Assembly (NCBI GenBank): GCA_032718475.1
Contig: JAUCBJ010000200.1
Coordinates: 35,054-99,053, forward strand
Length of the DNA stretch: 64,000 nucleotides
Direction of reading: 5' to 3'
DNA from: Nemertoderma westbladi
Lineage: Eukaryota; Xenacoelomorpha; Nemertodermatida; Nemertodermatidae
Of this stretch, positions 43,516 to 56,301 are shown in pieces (position 1 is the stretch's first letter; each line of letters opens with the position of its first letter). The notes beneath the pieces are model-generated. The model saw only the letters and a program-made list of their open reading frames with translations. It ran no database searches and had not been told where the DNA came from. Position numbers and translations under genes: made by a program.

Positions 43516-44461
43516 ATTATTCAGAGTTTATGCGATTATTCGCAACATTCATATCCCCAAGTTTATTCCTACAGTAATTGTGCTTGTTATACATACCGTT
43601 ATAGTTAAATTAACCCCGGTACTACATCAGGGCTGCTTGGCGTAGGTAAAGACTGGTGATTTTGTGCCCCGGTCACTCCAGCAGATACCGTGGTTCTTTT
43701 GGCTGTTCAAGTATTTTAACTACTGATTATTGGTTGTATGAGTACTTGTACCTAATTTAGGGTTTAGTGTACAGTGCTTTCCGAAGGTAATTAGTGTGTA
43801 GGCAGTATATTTGTGTTGTAAAGTGGTTAATAGGCACGCTGGTTCTGGTAGACCGCGGTAATTAACTTCTAGGTAGAAACACTCCGTGATACATAACGTA
43901 GTACTTATAGCGATATGGCTATAAGTCGTCAGACGGTGGTATTTTTTCTATCTGGACAACGCAATATATTTACTACTGCTTGTTATTTTCAAATACCGTA
44001 GTACCCTGTCCGTTGTAATAACCAGATATTCTAACCCTTTGTTAGGCTGGTTTGTAGACTTCTTGTAAAATTACCCTAAAAATTCGTACGTGTAATTTTT
44101 GTGTTTATTTAGAGATTGTAATCTCACACCGAATTGTATGTAATTTGTAGTATTAAGTAACTTAGGTAAATTAGAATTATTTGTTTTAGTGTCCAACAAG
44201 TAGCACTTCACTGAGAGCGCACAGCTTCTGTGTAGTGACTCCCCCCAGAAATAATAACATTTATTTCAAATATTGACAAAAACCCATTTAACGGGTATAT
44301 ATATTATAAATCAACTCAAACGATTTATAAATAGTAGGCCTGCCATACAACAATTAGGTCTTAATATCAGTTGGACTACTGCTTAAATAACGGTAATAAA
44401 GTAAGTTAAAGTAACCAAGTAACCCCTAAAATTCAGAAATTCAATTATTCCAAAATAATTG

Positions 44462-44712
44462 ACATACCGGTATTTACCATAGGCTTATTATATTTATTTC
44501 TATAAATTTAGGCTGAAATCATACCGGTATTCTGTAATTAATTCTAGTTCATAATTATACTTATATATACTATAAGTGTAAGCTGTATACCGGTATTCAC
44601 GATAGGCCTATTATATATTTATATATATTTGTGCTGAAATTACATACCGGTATTCTGTGACAAACCTAGTCTGTAATAATACTTATATATATACTATAAG
44701 CATACCGGTATT
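44462..44712. repeat. ATACCGGTAT palindromes upstream of gag (copy 2)
   Basis: Five CATACCGGTATT-like palindromes at about 44462, 44519, 44584, 44642 and 44700, spaced 57-65 bp. This is the counterpart of the seven-member array at 5677-6042. Confidence 0.75.
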
Positions 44713-44849
44713 CTAATATATTATATATATATATCAAGTTACATTCAGTGACGATATCGGTAATTAATTACTAGGCTAACAGTGATACTGAATTACTAGA
44801 CTTGCTTAAACTGTAATATAGCAGTAGGCATTCAACTGTACAAACAAAC

Positions 44850-47800
44850 ATGTCTGATACAAAGCAAAACCTGTCAGACAGTCTCCTAGATACGACCATC
44901 TGTGACCCAGACAGGAGTGTGGAACGTGTGAGACCGAAGTTCAACTCACCTCCTACTGTAAGAAAGATCATTCCCCCAGTAGTAATATCAGACCCTAGGC
45001 TAGTCCAACATCGTAGGTCTATCATAGGCACTCGAGCTCAGGTCAAGCGGAACCAAGAAGCAGCGGAACAGCAACAACCCGCGAGCCGAGAACTTATTTC
45101 TCAGCGGCCCGACAGCTCAAGTAGTGAGGATACTGTAGAGCTGACACCCGAGCACGGAGCAAAGATGACAGATGCGGTTTATTCGGATCCCCTTCTCATC
45201 CTTCCTGCAGCCGTACTCACTAGGGTATTGATTGCGGTGGAGGAACACCAGATTGATTGGGCGAGAAGTAAGCGATCTACTAAGGATAGTTATGCGGGAT
45301 ACACAAGGGAAGAACTGAAGTCTATTGTCGAGTCGCAATGGAACTTCCCCGGATCCGGACTCCCGTTTGACTTATCGGAAGCTGCCTGGGAAGACATACA
45401 CAGGATGGGAGTAACCGAGGAAACCATCGATCCAGCTGTGTGGATGAGGTCCGCAGCCGGATACGTACAGGGATTCTTCAGCTCCATGGAGCGATTAGAA
45501 GAACAATTGTTTAGACAACCACAAGGACCTCAGGAGCAGGAAGATCTGCTTTATCAAGTTCGAGAAAGAATTCTAAGAATCAGACTAATCCTATCGGCCT
45601 TTGAGGAGGCTTCGAAAAGAAGACAAGACACGTCGTTGCAAGTTGCCGTGAAGACTTGGTTACAGCGGGTGAGTCTCCAAGTTCAAAGAACTGCCCCGTG
45701 GAAATCTCAGTTGGAGGAGCGCTCAACCCTTGGAGAATCAACAGACGCTACCTTTTCCCAGGTGGAAAGTGAAGCGACAGCAGAGAAACCGCATAAGAGG
45801 GATGCTATTGACATCTATCTGTCAGACTATCAACGTTTTGTAGGTGATGAAGAGTTGAGGAGAAGGCTAGAGGGATTTAACCCTAATAGTGAAGGAGCCA
45901 AGCTTGTGTTGGACGCAATCGATGTGGATATGAGAGCTGCGAACCAAGCTAAATTTGATGAACGCCTCCGCATCACTAGAGTCCAAGAAGAACAAGTAAA
46001 GAAAAAACGTATAGAAGACAGAAAGATAGCAGCAGCGGCAGCAGCAGAGGCAGAAGCGGAAAGAAAAGCGGCAGAAGTGGATAGAAAAGCGGCAGAGGCA
46101 GCGGCAGAGGCAAAAGCGGCAGCGGCAGAAGCAAAAGCGGCAGCTGCAGCAGTAGAAGCAGAGGCAAAAGCGGCAGCGGCAGAGGCAAAAGCGGCAGCTG
46201 CAGCAGTAGAAGCGGAAAGAAAAGTGGCAGCGGCAGAGGCAAAAGCGGCAGCGGCGGAAGCAGAAAGAAAAGCGGCAGAAGCCGAAAGAAAGCGAGCCAT
46301 GGCAGAAGCAGAACGAAGAGCATCTGAAGAGACCACCCAACTAGAGTTGGAAAATATTCAAGAGAATCAAGACTGCATAAATAAACAGATAACAGCTAGT
46401 AATATGCAGATGATGAATCGATCTACTCGCAAAAGACAGGGATACACATCATCTGAGAAAGGCGATACCACTGATACTGAAGGTGGAGGAAATAGATCTC
46501 GTCTCAGCAGACGTAGAAGAATGTCTCATCGTCAGAAATTGCCTGATTTGCCCCCAGCTGTTCGAAAACAACTAACTAGCACAGACTTAGGTAGTACAGA
46601 ACCCCTAGACCAAATTATTAAAATAGACAGACTCCCTACTATAGTAGATGAGCCTGAAATAATTAGGCCGGTTCTTGAATCCACCCCCTCGGTGATAGAG
46701 ACACCTGTACTCCCTGAACCTATCTCTAAATTCCCTCTGCACAGCACTAAGCTACCTGTGCCCAGCAGAACAGCCCATGAGACAGTTTATGTCCTGGACT
46801 CCGAGTGAAATATTAATGATTGGTCGCCCGTTGTCCCTCGTCCGCCCGCTACAACGTTGGCGGCTCCCTCTTCGGCGGTCGAGTGGGTGGATGAGAGACG
46901 GCGGGGGATGGATCTCCTGCTCGGGCAGATGCAGGAGACTGTTAAGCAGTTCAAGGGCACAGTAAGGGAAAGTAGGTTAGAGTTGCAAGAAGTGCAGCAA
47001 AGTATCGCGCTAGAACGCGATAAATTAGTAAATACAAAAAAGGGTATACCACCACCCCCTGTAACAATGTGTCAACCTGTTAGGTCTGAAGTATTTCATG
47101 CGCAAGGTGTGGAGCCTACACGCATCTATACTGCTAGCGAAGTGGAAACTCCTATAGTAAACAATATATATATATCCTATAGACAATGATATCCCATATA
47201 GACTTGATAATAATCCGAGAAATTTATATACCGATAACTCGATATTAAATAACACGATGGCCCAAGAAAGTTTTACGCGTCAAATGGCTAGAACCGAAGC
47301 CCGTCAAGCGGTAAAGGTGGGAGAGATTGTCAAGTTCAATGGAGATGAGATGAAATGGTTACCTTTTAATGAATATTACAAAGATAACATACAGAACTCT
47401 GTGCTATCTAACGGAGAGAAACTTAGATTCCTCATCGAGTGCTTGGAAGGATCTCCCAAGTTAATGGCGTTAAAGTTTATTGGACATCCCGATGGATTAA
47501 GACAAGTTTGGGATACCCTAAACATCAGGTATGGTAATAGGAATAACATAGCTAGGTATTTGTATGCAAAATTGGTAGCGCCCCGAAAGTTCATTAGCAG
47601 CGGGATAATAGAGTTTTCCGATGAGATTCAAGAGATCTGTAGACAATTAGATTGGCTAGGTAAGTCTCATGAATATCAGAGTTCTATGGTTATTGGAGCT
47701 GTGGCCTCTACCTTACCGAAGGGTGGAGTAGGTACACGCTGGGATAAGAAAGTGTTATATATGATGGAACAGCAACGACGAGACCCTACCATGGCTGATC

Positions 47801-49240
47801 TCATGTCATTCTTAGATGGAGAAGTGAAATTACAGCTCCTAAAGCAGTCCAGAGAGAAGACACCGGAAAACAAGGTAAGTGAGAAACCCATTTCTAGGAG
47901 AAAGGTAACACCAGTGTGTTATACCGACGATGGCGAAAGCCAGGCTTCTCAAGGAGAGGACAGCGGGAAAGACACTGAAAGATCTTATTATGTCAACAAA
48001 ACGCCCAAAGACGTAAGTAAATTCAGGTCTCGAACCAATGACAGGAGAGAACAGGTAAGAAAAACCCCTCCTACGTCTCCTAAGAGAATTCAGGTAAGAA
48101 AGCCCGAAGAAAGAACGAGTGTGCACAACGTTACTCAAAATAAGGTAAGTAACATCAAACCGAAATGTGCGCTGTGTGACGGGCCCCACCGTTTGAACGT
48201 GTGTGATGAATTCCTAAAGAAATCATTAACGGATAGACGGGAAGTCATGTGGGATAAGCGGTTATGTTATAATTGCCTCAGACAAGGACACCAACGGCGA
48301 ACCTGTTACTCCGACACAAGGTGTGCAAAGTGCGGTGCGAAACATCATATCTTGTTGCACACTGAATTCGAGCGAAACAGCCCGAGTCAGGTAAGTGAGT
48401 CCGAACTACATGTCCAATTCAGTGATGTGAATGACACTGACCAAAGTTCTGAGATGGAAGGATTCTATACGGACGAATTCTCCGACGAAGATGAATCCTG
48501 TTACATGATAAATACCGCAGTGTATCGAGCACTTACGTATGAAAAAGACACAGACAGCGAGATCCCCCTAACTACTTCTGACCGACAACCATCTTGGAAA
48601 GTACCAACTTCCAATGTAGGAATCCGAGAATTTCCTGTAGTACAGTTAAGGGTCCACGGACCTAAAAGGAGTTATATAGTGAACGCCCTCCTTGACTCCG
48701 GTAGCACAGGAACATTCATCGACAAAGAACTAGCCGAAGACATCTTTGCTGGACAACCCAAGTTCCGAACTAAGCTAAACATGTCAGGAATTATGCAGGT
48801 TTGGAAATCTACCGTAATAGCGGATTATTATGTAGGCGCGTTGTCCACCCCCCAGGATGAACTAGGAGAACATAGTATAAGGTCAGTAAAAATGGTGGTG
48901 ATAAAGAACTTCGCTACCAGCCAAGTGGAACCTTATAACTGGGATGAGGACGATTTCACCCAGCAGCTTGAAATACCTAGATTCAACACCGATTACCCTG
49001 GAGTGCAAATACTCATCGGTCAAAACGCGCATGAAGCGCTCGAGACATTGGAGAAACGGCCTGCTCAACCGCAACCACTACAAGCTTATGCGGGAAGAAC
49101 TAGAGTGGGTTGGTACTTTACTGGCCCTTCCCGTAGAACTCTCATGGAAAGATTACCGAAAGATCAGGTATATCAAGTAAGAGAATGGGAAGTTGATAGC
49201 AGTGAGTTAGACGATCCAACTGAGGGAACACCATACTCCT
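44850..49240 (+). pseudogene. BEL/Pao gag-protease region, broken
   Basis: The frame starts at ATG 44850 (MSDTKQNLSD) and has an N-terminal block of about 280 residues absent from copy 1 (ICDPDRSVERVRPKF ...). An Ala-rich coiled coil follows (about 46025-46320), then the Gag core from 47257 (MAQESFTRQMAR), zinc knuckles (48168-48360, including CYNCLRQGHQRRTC) and the retropepsin DSGSTGTFID (about 48694). Two lesions interrupt it: an in-frame TGA at 46806 where copy 1 has a sense codon, and a frameshift in a TATATA tract near 47165. The Gag core downstream is again open to 49758. Gag would coat the RNA and form particles; the protease would cut the polyprotein. Confidence 0.92.
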
Positions 49241-52200
49241 CAGATAATGACGATGTCCACCAACTCTTCGACGAGGAGAATACCATTGATCTCCTTAAGG
49301 AAAACGAGACTTGGCAAAACCAAGTGAACTTATGTCTGCTCCTTCGTCCATCAGAACGAGACGACTATAACGACGAACTGAATGACGTCATCGAACGTTA
49401 TAATGCCAAGACTCGGGATGAACACGCCGTACGATTCTTTACTCAAGAGGCTGTAGAGCCCAATTCCTACGATAAGGCCCTATTGGTAGAAGAAGAAAGA
49501 GCCAAGCAGATCCAAGAGACAACTACACGTTTTCTTAAAGATCAAGGTAGATATGAAATCGGTCTACCTTTCCGAAAGCGAGAACCAAAGTTCATAAACA
49601 ACAGACCCTTGGCGGAGAAAAGAATTGCTCAACTACATCGACGCCTTACGGCAAATACTTCAGCTAAAGAAATGTATCAAACACAGTTGAAGAAATTTAT
49701 TAGCAAGGGATATGCGGAGCGAGTACCAGAAGAAACACCTATAACAGAGAGAACGTAATATTTAACTCACCATTACGTTCCCAAACCCGGTAAACCCCAT
49801 GAGGTACGAGTAGTGTTTGACAGCTCCGCCCTCTACATGGGCCAATCCCTTATTCCGAATTGTTACCCGGACCCAACTTACTCCAATCCTTGTTGGGAAT
49901 ACTCTTAAGATTAAGACAATATTCAATCGCTTTCGCCTCAGATATAGAAGGCATGTTCTTACAGGTCAAGGCGCTGGATAGGGATCGAGATAGCCTACGA
50001 TTTCTGTGGTGGCCTGAAGGAGACCTCAACCAGAAACCGGTGGAGTACTGGATGACCATCCAGGCTTTTGGGATAATCTCAAGCCCTTCAAACGCCTGTT
50101 CAGTGGTGCGCACCACTGCGGATGACAACCGAGAAGCCTTCTCTAAAGAGGTGATTGACAACATCAAACGGGATATATACATGGACGACAATCTAAAGTC
50201 CCTTCCATCAGTCGAAGAAGCCATTGATGTCGCTAAAGGAACGGTAGAGTGCTTAAAAAGAGGTGGATTTCGATTAACTAAATTCACCAGCAACTCCCGT
50301 GAGTTTCTGGAGTCGATCCCTGTAGAAGATCGAGGAGCGAAAGACCTAGATCTAATCAAAGATGATCTTCCAGAAACCAAGACACTTGGTTTGAAATGGG
50401 ACACAGAGAGAGATATCCTGTTTTTCCAGCTAAAACAGCGAGATAATCCAGTTCGGACAAAACGGATTTGTTTAAGTATCCTGAGCACTTATTTCGATCC
50501 ATTGGGATTTATTAGCCCAGTTATATTGATTGCTCGGAGTTTAGTACAACAAATGTGGCTTGAAAACCACTCATGGGACGATCCACTTAAGGGAGAATTA
50601 TTAAAGAAGTGGATGAAATGGGAAGATTCTCTACCAGCCATCGAGAACTTTATAATTTCCCGTTCATATTTTGGTCATGTTCTCCCTACGTATTCCTATC
50701 AACTCCATGTGTTTGGAGACGCCAGTGATATGGGAATAGGTATAGTAGCCTACCTAAGAGTGGAAACTCCGGATGGAATCAAAGTCGCCTTGGTTACATC
50801 TAAGGCATTGATAAACAACAAGTTGAAAGTTCCTCGAGCGGAGTTAAAAGCGGCGCTATACGCTACAGCCATCGGCCGGAATGTAACGGAACAGATCGAT
50901 TATCCGTTGGAGAAAACTGTCTATTGCACCGACGCTTTACTCGTGTTGGAGTATATAACCAATGAAGTCTGTCAGTTCAGCGTCTTCGTTACCAACAGAG
51001 TAGCCATTATACTTAGTCGCACAACGATGGATCAATGGAGACATTGCCCCGGAACGATTAATCCAGCAGACATCGCCTCCAGGGGAGCAACTCCACAAGA
51101 ACTGGTAGATACTCCAGACTGGTTAGGTGGACCCGACTTCCTCTACAAAGAAGAAAAAGAATGGCCTCCTCATCTTACTACAGCAGAGATTAGACAGGCC
51201 AAGGGAGCGGAGAAAGTCAAACCTAAAACTCGGGCGAGTAAATCGAAGTTATTTAAACCTATGGTAGATCTGTCTGTACTACATACTTCCGGAGACGACG
51301 CTTTGGATCAGAAACCCACAGCCGCAAATAAGTCTGTAGTGGAAATATGTGAGAAGGATTGGAAATCTGGAATACCAGACGTCTCGCAAGGACTCTCACC
51401 TCTCCTGCAGAGGGCGATACATCACTACAGTTCCTGGAATCGGCTCTGTAAAGCCGTTACATATTTAAGACGATGTTTTCATCATCACTACTCCGGGACG
51501 AAGACCAATAGTGATACCTCTCCACTGACATCTGTGCAGGTCCATGTTGTTAAAGATCTTCCCAAATATAAGATATCCGACAGGTTTCTGAAGGAGAAGA
51601 TCAGTTATCAGGAGCATGAAGAAACCAACAAGCAGATACTGAGACTCCTGCAATGCTATGAGGATTCCGATAAGTATTTCCTGTTGTTGAGAAATCCACA
51701 GATGCGCTTAAGGGATCGTTTCTCTAGCACAATGATAGATGGGTTGATACGTGTTGGAGGAAGATTAACGAATGCTCCATTATCCTTTGACACTAAGTTT
51801 CCCATGCTCATTAGAAATCTTGAGATACAAGTCAAGATGATTGTAGATGTTCACAGCAAACTTTATCATGCTGGTAGAGAACGAGTTCTTAGCGAAATTC
51901 GAACTCGCTATTATTTTTATAAACCCCGTAGAGCTCTGAACCAAGTTCTTAGGAACTGCATACCCTGTAGGAAAGCATTCAGTGGCATAAGGCCTTTAAC
52001 ACAGCGAGAGGCAGAATTACCTAGGGAACGAGTAAGCTTCTATGAACCACCCTTTACTAATACCGGTGTAGATTTATTTGGCCCTATTGAAGTATATCGT
52101 GCTAGGACTATAGTCAAGAGATGGTGTGTCATCTTTGTTTGTATGACTTGTAGAGCTATCCATCTCGATATGGTGAACGATTTATCTACCAACAGCTTCC

Positions 52201-53069
52201 TATTAAGCTTACGACGACAGATCGCTCGCTTTGGAACCAGTAACACGATGAGATCTGATAAGGGAACAAACTTCATTGGTGCCAACAATGAAATCAAAGC
52301 TTACGTCAAAGATTGGAACCAAAGACAGGTGGATGATCAGCTAAGGGTAACAGCGTCTAGCTGGACCTTTAACGCCGCCGACGCCCCTTGGTGGGGAGGA
52401 AGTTGGGAGAGATTAATTAGAAGTGTGAAGACTGCATTTCACTTTATAGTGCCGTGCCGCGCGTATCTCACCGACGAACTTTTGCGGACGTTAATGGAGG
52501 AAATCGCCGCCTATCTCAACGAGAGACCGCTTATGCCAGTCTCATTGAGTCCCGATTCCCTGGAAGCGCTAACACCCGCGCACTTCCTACTGAAGAAACC
52601 TGTAGCCATGCTCCCACAATCGGAAATCACAGACGGAGACGAATACTGCCGGCAAACTTGGCAACTTATGCAGTTGTTATCCCATCGTTTCGCTGACCAT
52701 TTCGAAAAACATTATCTGCCCACGCTACAACTTCGAACTAAGTGGTTTGCGCAGCAAGAAAACGTCAGCGCTGGAGACATGGTCCTTATTGTGGATGCAG
52801 ATCTTCCACGTAAGAGGTGACAGACAGGTCGTATCATCGAGACTCACATCTCGGATGACGGTTTGGTGCGATCGGTAGAACTCGTCGTCATGCGACGTAA
52901 CTTCAAGAAACCGGGAATTGTCTTCAAGACACAGCAGCTCAATCGCCCAGTTGGTCGTTTATGTTTACTGGAAAGAGACAGAGAACTCTCCGGAAACTAT
53001 GGAAGACAAGATACCCTTCCCACGACCACCTCCCTAATCCAACAAACATCTAGGGACTCCCCAGCTTAG
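49241..53069 (+). pseudogene. BEL/Pao RT-RNase H-integrase region, broken
   Basis: Reverse transcriptase starts around 49600. It has HHYVPKPGKPHEVRVVFDSS near 49770 and the catalytic YMDD at 50178-50189. RNase H follows (VFGDASDMGIG near 50710; VPRAELKAALYA). The integrase has an HHCC zinc finger (HAGRERVLSEIRTRYYFYKP ... CIPC, about 51870-51970) and the catalytic core (VDLFGPIEV near 52065, RSDKGTNFIG near 52255, GGSWERLIRSVK near 52400). Lesions are an in-frame TAA at 49756, a frameshift near 49850 in the RT fingers, and an in-frame TGA at 52818 in the integrase C-terminus. The final part (to 53069) matches the C-terminus of the copy 1 protein. All catalytic residues are still readable. Confidence 0.93.
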
Positions 53070-54702
53070 CAGCGTCTGGAGTGGGTGTGTGACCATATTA
53101 TTTTATATTCTTATTATTTTATATTTATGTATGTATTATTATGTAATTTTATTATAATCGTTTTCTTTAATTTTATTTAGTAGAATGTTATTTTAGCGAT
53201 TATTTAGTAGATTAGTGCAATGTATATTAGTGTTTATTATTTAATTACTTATATATTATATATTTAGTGCGACGGCGAGAAATAATTATTTTTCTCTTTC
53301 CTTACTGTCCGTATTATATTACAAATACGTAACTACAGTAAGATGAAATATCTGTACTTATTAAAGTACAATAAAGCTCCTACTATATTCAAGTATTATT
53401 GGTAAAGTAGAGTATTAGGAATGCAAAATTCAGATCCTCGTGTCTCGGCTAAACCAAGCTCTGGGTAGACCTTGGAAACGACTTGCATCTTCTCACTGAC
53501 ATTGCTTCGTGCGATATTGCTCTCATACCGTATATTAAATAATACATATAGTAGCGTGATGTCCCTTTAACAGTAGCGTACAACGCAAATAAATCTGTTA
53601 AACCCTTTGACCATCTGCAATTCTAGTCGATTAAGATATCGCGGCACCCACCGATATACTTGAAAGACAAAATTCTAGAATCAGTGGTTAACGTCCCCAG
53701 ACAAGTTCTGGAATAAACTGGTGCCCATCATAAATATTAATTATTAATATTTACAAAATCTGTCAAATTTTAGATCCTTTAAAATTCTAGTCTATTAAGA
53801 TATCGTAGCACTTACCGATATTCTTAAAAAGACCAATTTCCTAGAATCAAGGATCCCAGTCCCCAGACATGTTCTGGAATAAAATTGTGTCTATTTAATA
53901 TTAAATAATAAAATTTACGGGAATAATTTTAAATTCATATTTTAATGAATTTGATAAATTGTTATTTTTATACAATTTATAACATTCCCAAAATTCCATT
54001 AATTAATAGATCATGGGAGCGGAGATTCACCCTATTAAGTATATTAGTGTGCGAGAATCTCCAAAATATAGTCAATAGCCGACAAAATTCATAAAATCAT
54101 GTATAAAGAGGAATATTGACAATTAAAGAATTACTATTAAATAGCATCCCAGATCTGTATGCATGAGAATTACCCTAATTCTACCGCTAGCTTTCCATAA
54201 TGTCACCATGGCAACAACCACGCTAGAATTAGAAGTGAGTTAAAGGAACAGGAAAGGCTTGCCCCATTGAATGGCATAAGGAATAAATAGTACACTGCTG
54301 GTATCCCAGGATACCCAATAATAACGTGGCATTCTGGAAGGCACTGACTAACGTACAAATGGCCCGAATGTGTACAGTTTGTGACAGTTGTGTTGAATTT
54401 GTGCGTTTATAGGTGAATGTTACTGCTAAAGTGTGTTTACAGTAGCGAGTCGCAATTGTGAAAGTAGCCCTAACTCTCCAGAAAGAACCTGAAGTACATC
54501 TAAGCCTTTGGGACGGACAGTGGAGTGACTTGTGCCGGTTATCGTTGTCGTTGTGTAGCTACATCGTTGGCGAAAGCACAGCGACGACGGTACATCGGCG
54601 CTGAGGATCTTGCACTGTCCGGGGGCAAAGAGGGGTAGGCAGCGACGCCCGCTAGCCTAAAATATAAACTCATTATAATATTGATAAACTCATATAGCAG
54701 AT
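53070..54702 (+). other. BEL copy 2 post-pol noncoding spacer
   Basis: 53070-54366 matches 1-1316 in reverse complement. It includes the ~185-bp imperfect duplication (about 53620-53900) and an X-box palindrome GTCACCATGGCAAC at 54202-54215. 54367-54702 has no counterpart inside the window and is GC-richer; it may be the 5' UTR or promoter of the accessory frame that follows. Confidence 0.7.
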
Positions 54703-55323
54703 ATGACTGAGTTGATAGAAGATGATCTTGGTATCAGGGAGCGATATACTCTACCTTTACAAGTGTTTATCGATAGCTTGATACGCGGCGACGCTGGTCC
54801 AACTACTACGGAGGATGATGGTCGTTATATCGAACCGCCAATGTCCCAGGAGCAACTTACGCGTGAATTGGATTATAGAAAGTTCACCGCTCGCTATACG
54901 CATCGTAATGGTACGTATATGGACTTCTTAACTACCGGCCATCCTATCGATTTACACGATACGGACGATGTAGACACCGAAAGGGAAATAGTTTTATTTA
55001 AATATCCTACCCAGCGGAGGCGGAACGATAAACCGAGAATGGAACACGAGAATTCTATTCGAAACAGACTCGAAGGAGAAGACATTGAAGAGTCGGATAA
55101 ACGCAGCGACTTCAATGATTATCTGGAATTCCTGAGAGAAACATATCTCAATATTGCCAATCAACAAAATCCAGAAACTCGATATCCTCAAGGTATACAT
55201 CATGATCCTATGATAGAACTCAAACGACTCTATTTCACTATGATGTATCTTACCGCCGATCGACCACTACTTGTCATCCCAGATAGCTTCGAACAGATGG
55301 AGGAATATTGTAAAACCGAATAA
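54703..55323 (+). CDS. BEL accessory reading frame, N-terminal part, unknown function
   Basis: A 206-codon frame starts at ATG in the context GATATGACT and ends in TAA. It is acidic and hydrophilic (MTELIEDDLGIRERYTLPLQ, then HPIDLHDTDDVDTEREIVLF, then DFNDYLEFLRETYLNIANQQ). No signal peptide, transmembrane span, zinc knuckle or enzyme motif is visible. Thus it does not look like an envelope protein, which some BEL/Pao elements carry in this position. It lies between pol and the 3' LTR and so belongs to the retroelement or was captured by it. The stop is probably a lesion, because a protein-like frame continues at once in another phase (55324-56223). I do not recognise the family. Confidence 0.65.
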   Translation: MTELIEDDLGIRERYTLPLQVFIDSLIRGDAGPTTTEDDGRYIEPPMSQEQLTRELDYRKFTARYTHRNGTYMDFLTTGHPIDLHDTDDVDTEREIVLFKYPTQRRRNDKPRMEHENSIRNRLEGEDIEESDKRSDFNDYLEFLRETYLNIANQQNPETRYPQGIHHDPMIELKRLYFTMMYLTADRPLLVIPDSFEQMEEYCKTE

Positions 55324-56223
55324 ATATCACCCGCGTTTCCCCTATAAGACGTGCGTCTTTGGTATTATTGCAATGAATGCCCAAGACCCAACCAACAAAC
55401 GGAAAGACATAAACATCCGAAGAGACGTTGCTTTGGACGCGGTTACTCGCTGTATTTACGGGAGTTTCGAGCGAAACTTGTTCGACGTATCACCTACGCT
55501 CGCTCGATTCAAACAATCCTTAAATAAACCTATGATCAGAGTTCCAGAATACTCGGTCAGACCTCCTCATTCTCTAGTTGGACCTCGGACTCTTGATCCT
55601 AATAGTATCACGGATCCTCCCGAACTGTCCTCACTGTTCAAAGATCTAGTGTTACTCGAGCGGTTGGTCGGTGGCACTCCGGTTGTGGGCTCCCTAAATA
55701 TTCGCCCATCTTGCCTGGTCGGATTGGGACGCGGACATCTAATATCGCCATTCAACCGTGTCATCGTCCCTGTTTAACCCGATACAACCTGTCACCGAGG
55801 CGGAGGAAAGAGTTATACGAAACGCGTTGGACACTATTCGTCAAAAGAGCGGAAAATGAACCTACAATTGTTTAAAGAAACGTAAATTGCAGTAGCAAGT
55901 CCAAGCGGTAAACGAATTAACTTTATCTCAGTTCGATCAGGAAATTCAGAATCTCTAAGAAAATATCGAACTTGGACGACCCTATTCTCTGCAAGAGTTT
56001 TGGACGAACGCATCCAACGATAAGCGGAGGAAAATCAGCTCGAGGAGAAGCATATCGAAATAGACGAGACATCGACCGTAACCCTAAACCTTCAGATGCA
56101 ATTGTATTGCACCCTTTACCCAAGGGTTATAGCCCTCCTAGTAAAGTGGCTCGCCCCTAAGAGAAAAGGACTCTTGCTAGCCTCAAAAAACTACGTAAAC
56201 GCCGTCCGCGCAAGAAAAACTAA
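55324..56223 (+). pseudogene. BEL accessory reading frame, C-terminal part, broken
   Basis: Protein-like sequence continues in a shifted frame to 55777 (RKDINIRRDVALDAVTRCIY, then PEYSVRPPHSLVGPRTLDPN, then LSSLFKDLVLLERLVGGTPV). It continues in a third frame to about 55858 (NPIQPVTEAEERVIRNALDT). The remainder to 56223 has scattered stops. The last 20 or so residues are strongly basic (KKLRKRRPRKKN), which would suit nucleic-acid binding or nuclear import. The whole accessory protein would have been about 480-500 residues. No known domain is evident. The lesions match the decay of gag-pol in the same copy. Confidence 0.5.
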
Positions 56224-56290
56224 CTGTTTAGAGTATTTTTATATTTTAGAAACTGTGATTTTTTATATTTTATAGACTAAAATCCCATTT

Positions 56291-56301
56291 TCTGGGAGCG
56301 G
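56291..56301 (+). promoter_or_regulatory. Probable polypurine tract
   Basis: The short purine-rich stretch GGGAGCGG abuts the TG of the 3' LTR, the position where plus-strand DNA synthesis is primed in LTR elements. It is short and contains one C, so the assignment is positional. Confidence 0.5.

Larger units (their letters stand above)
42751..44849 (+). other. BEL copy 2 noncoding leader
   Basis: Continuation of the leader after the P element; reverse complement of 5544-6337 and 10218-11590 of copy 1. It contains no supported coding frame. It includes a ~290-bp tandem duplication (about 42950-43515) and ATACCGGTAT palindromes just before gag. Confidence 0.8.

Noticed and set aside
54703-56223. 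Envelope gene of the BEL element
   Set aside because: No signal peptide, transmembrane segment or Cys-rich ectodomain is visible in any of the frames.
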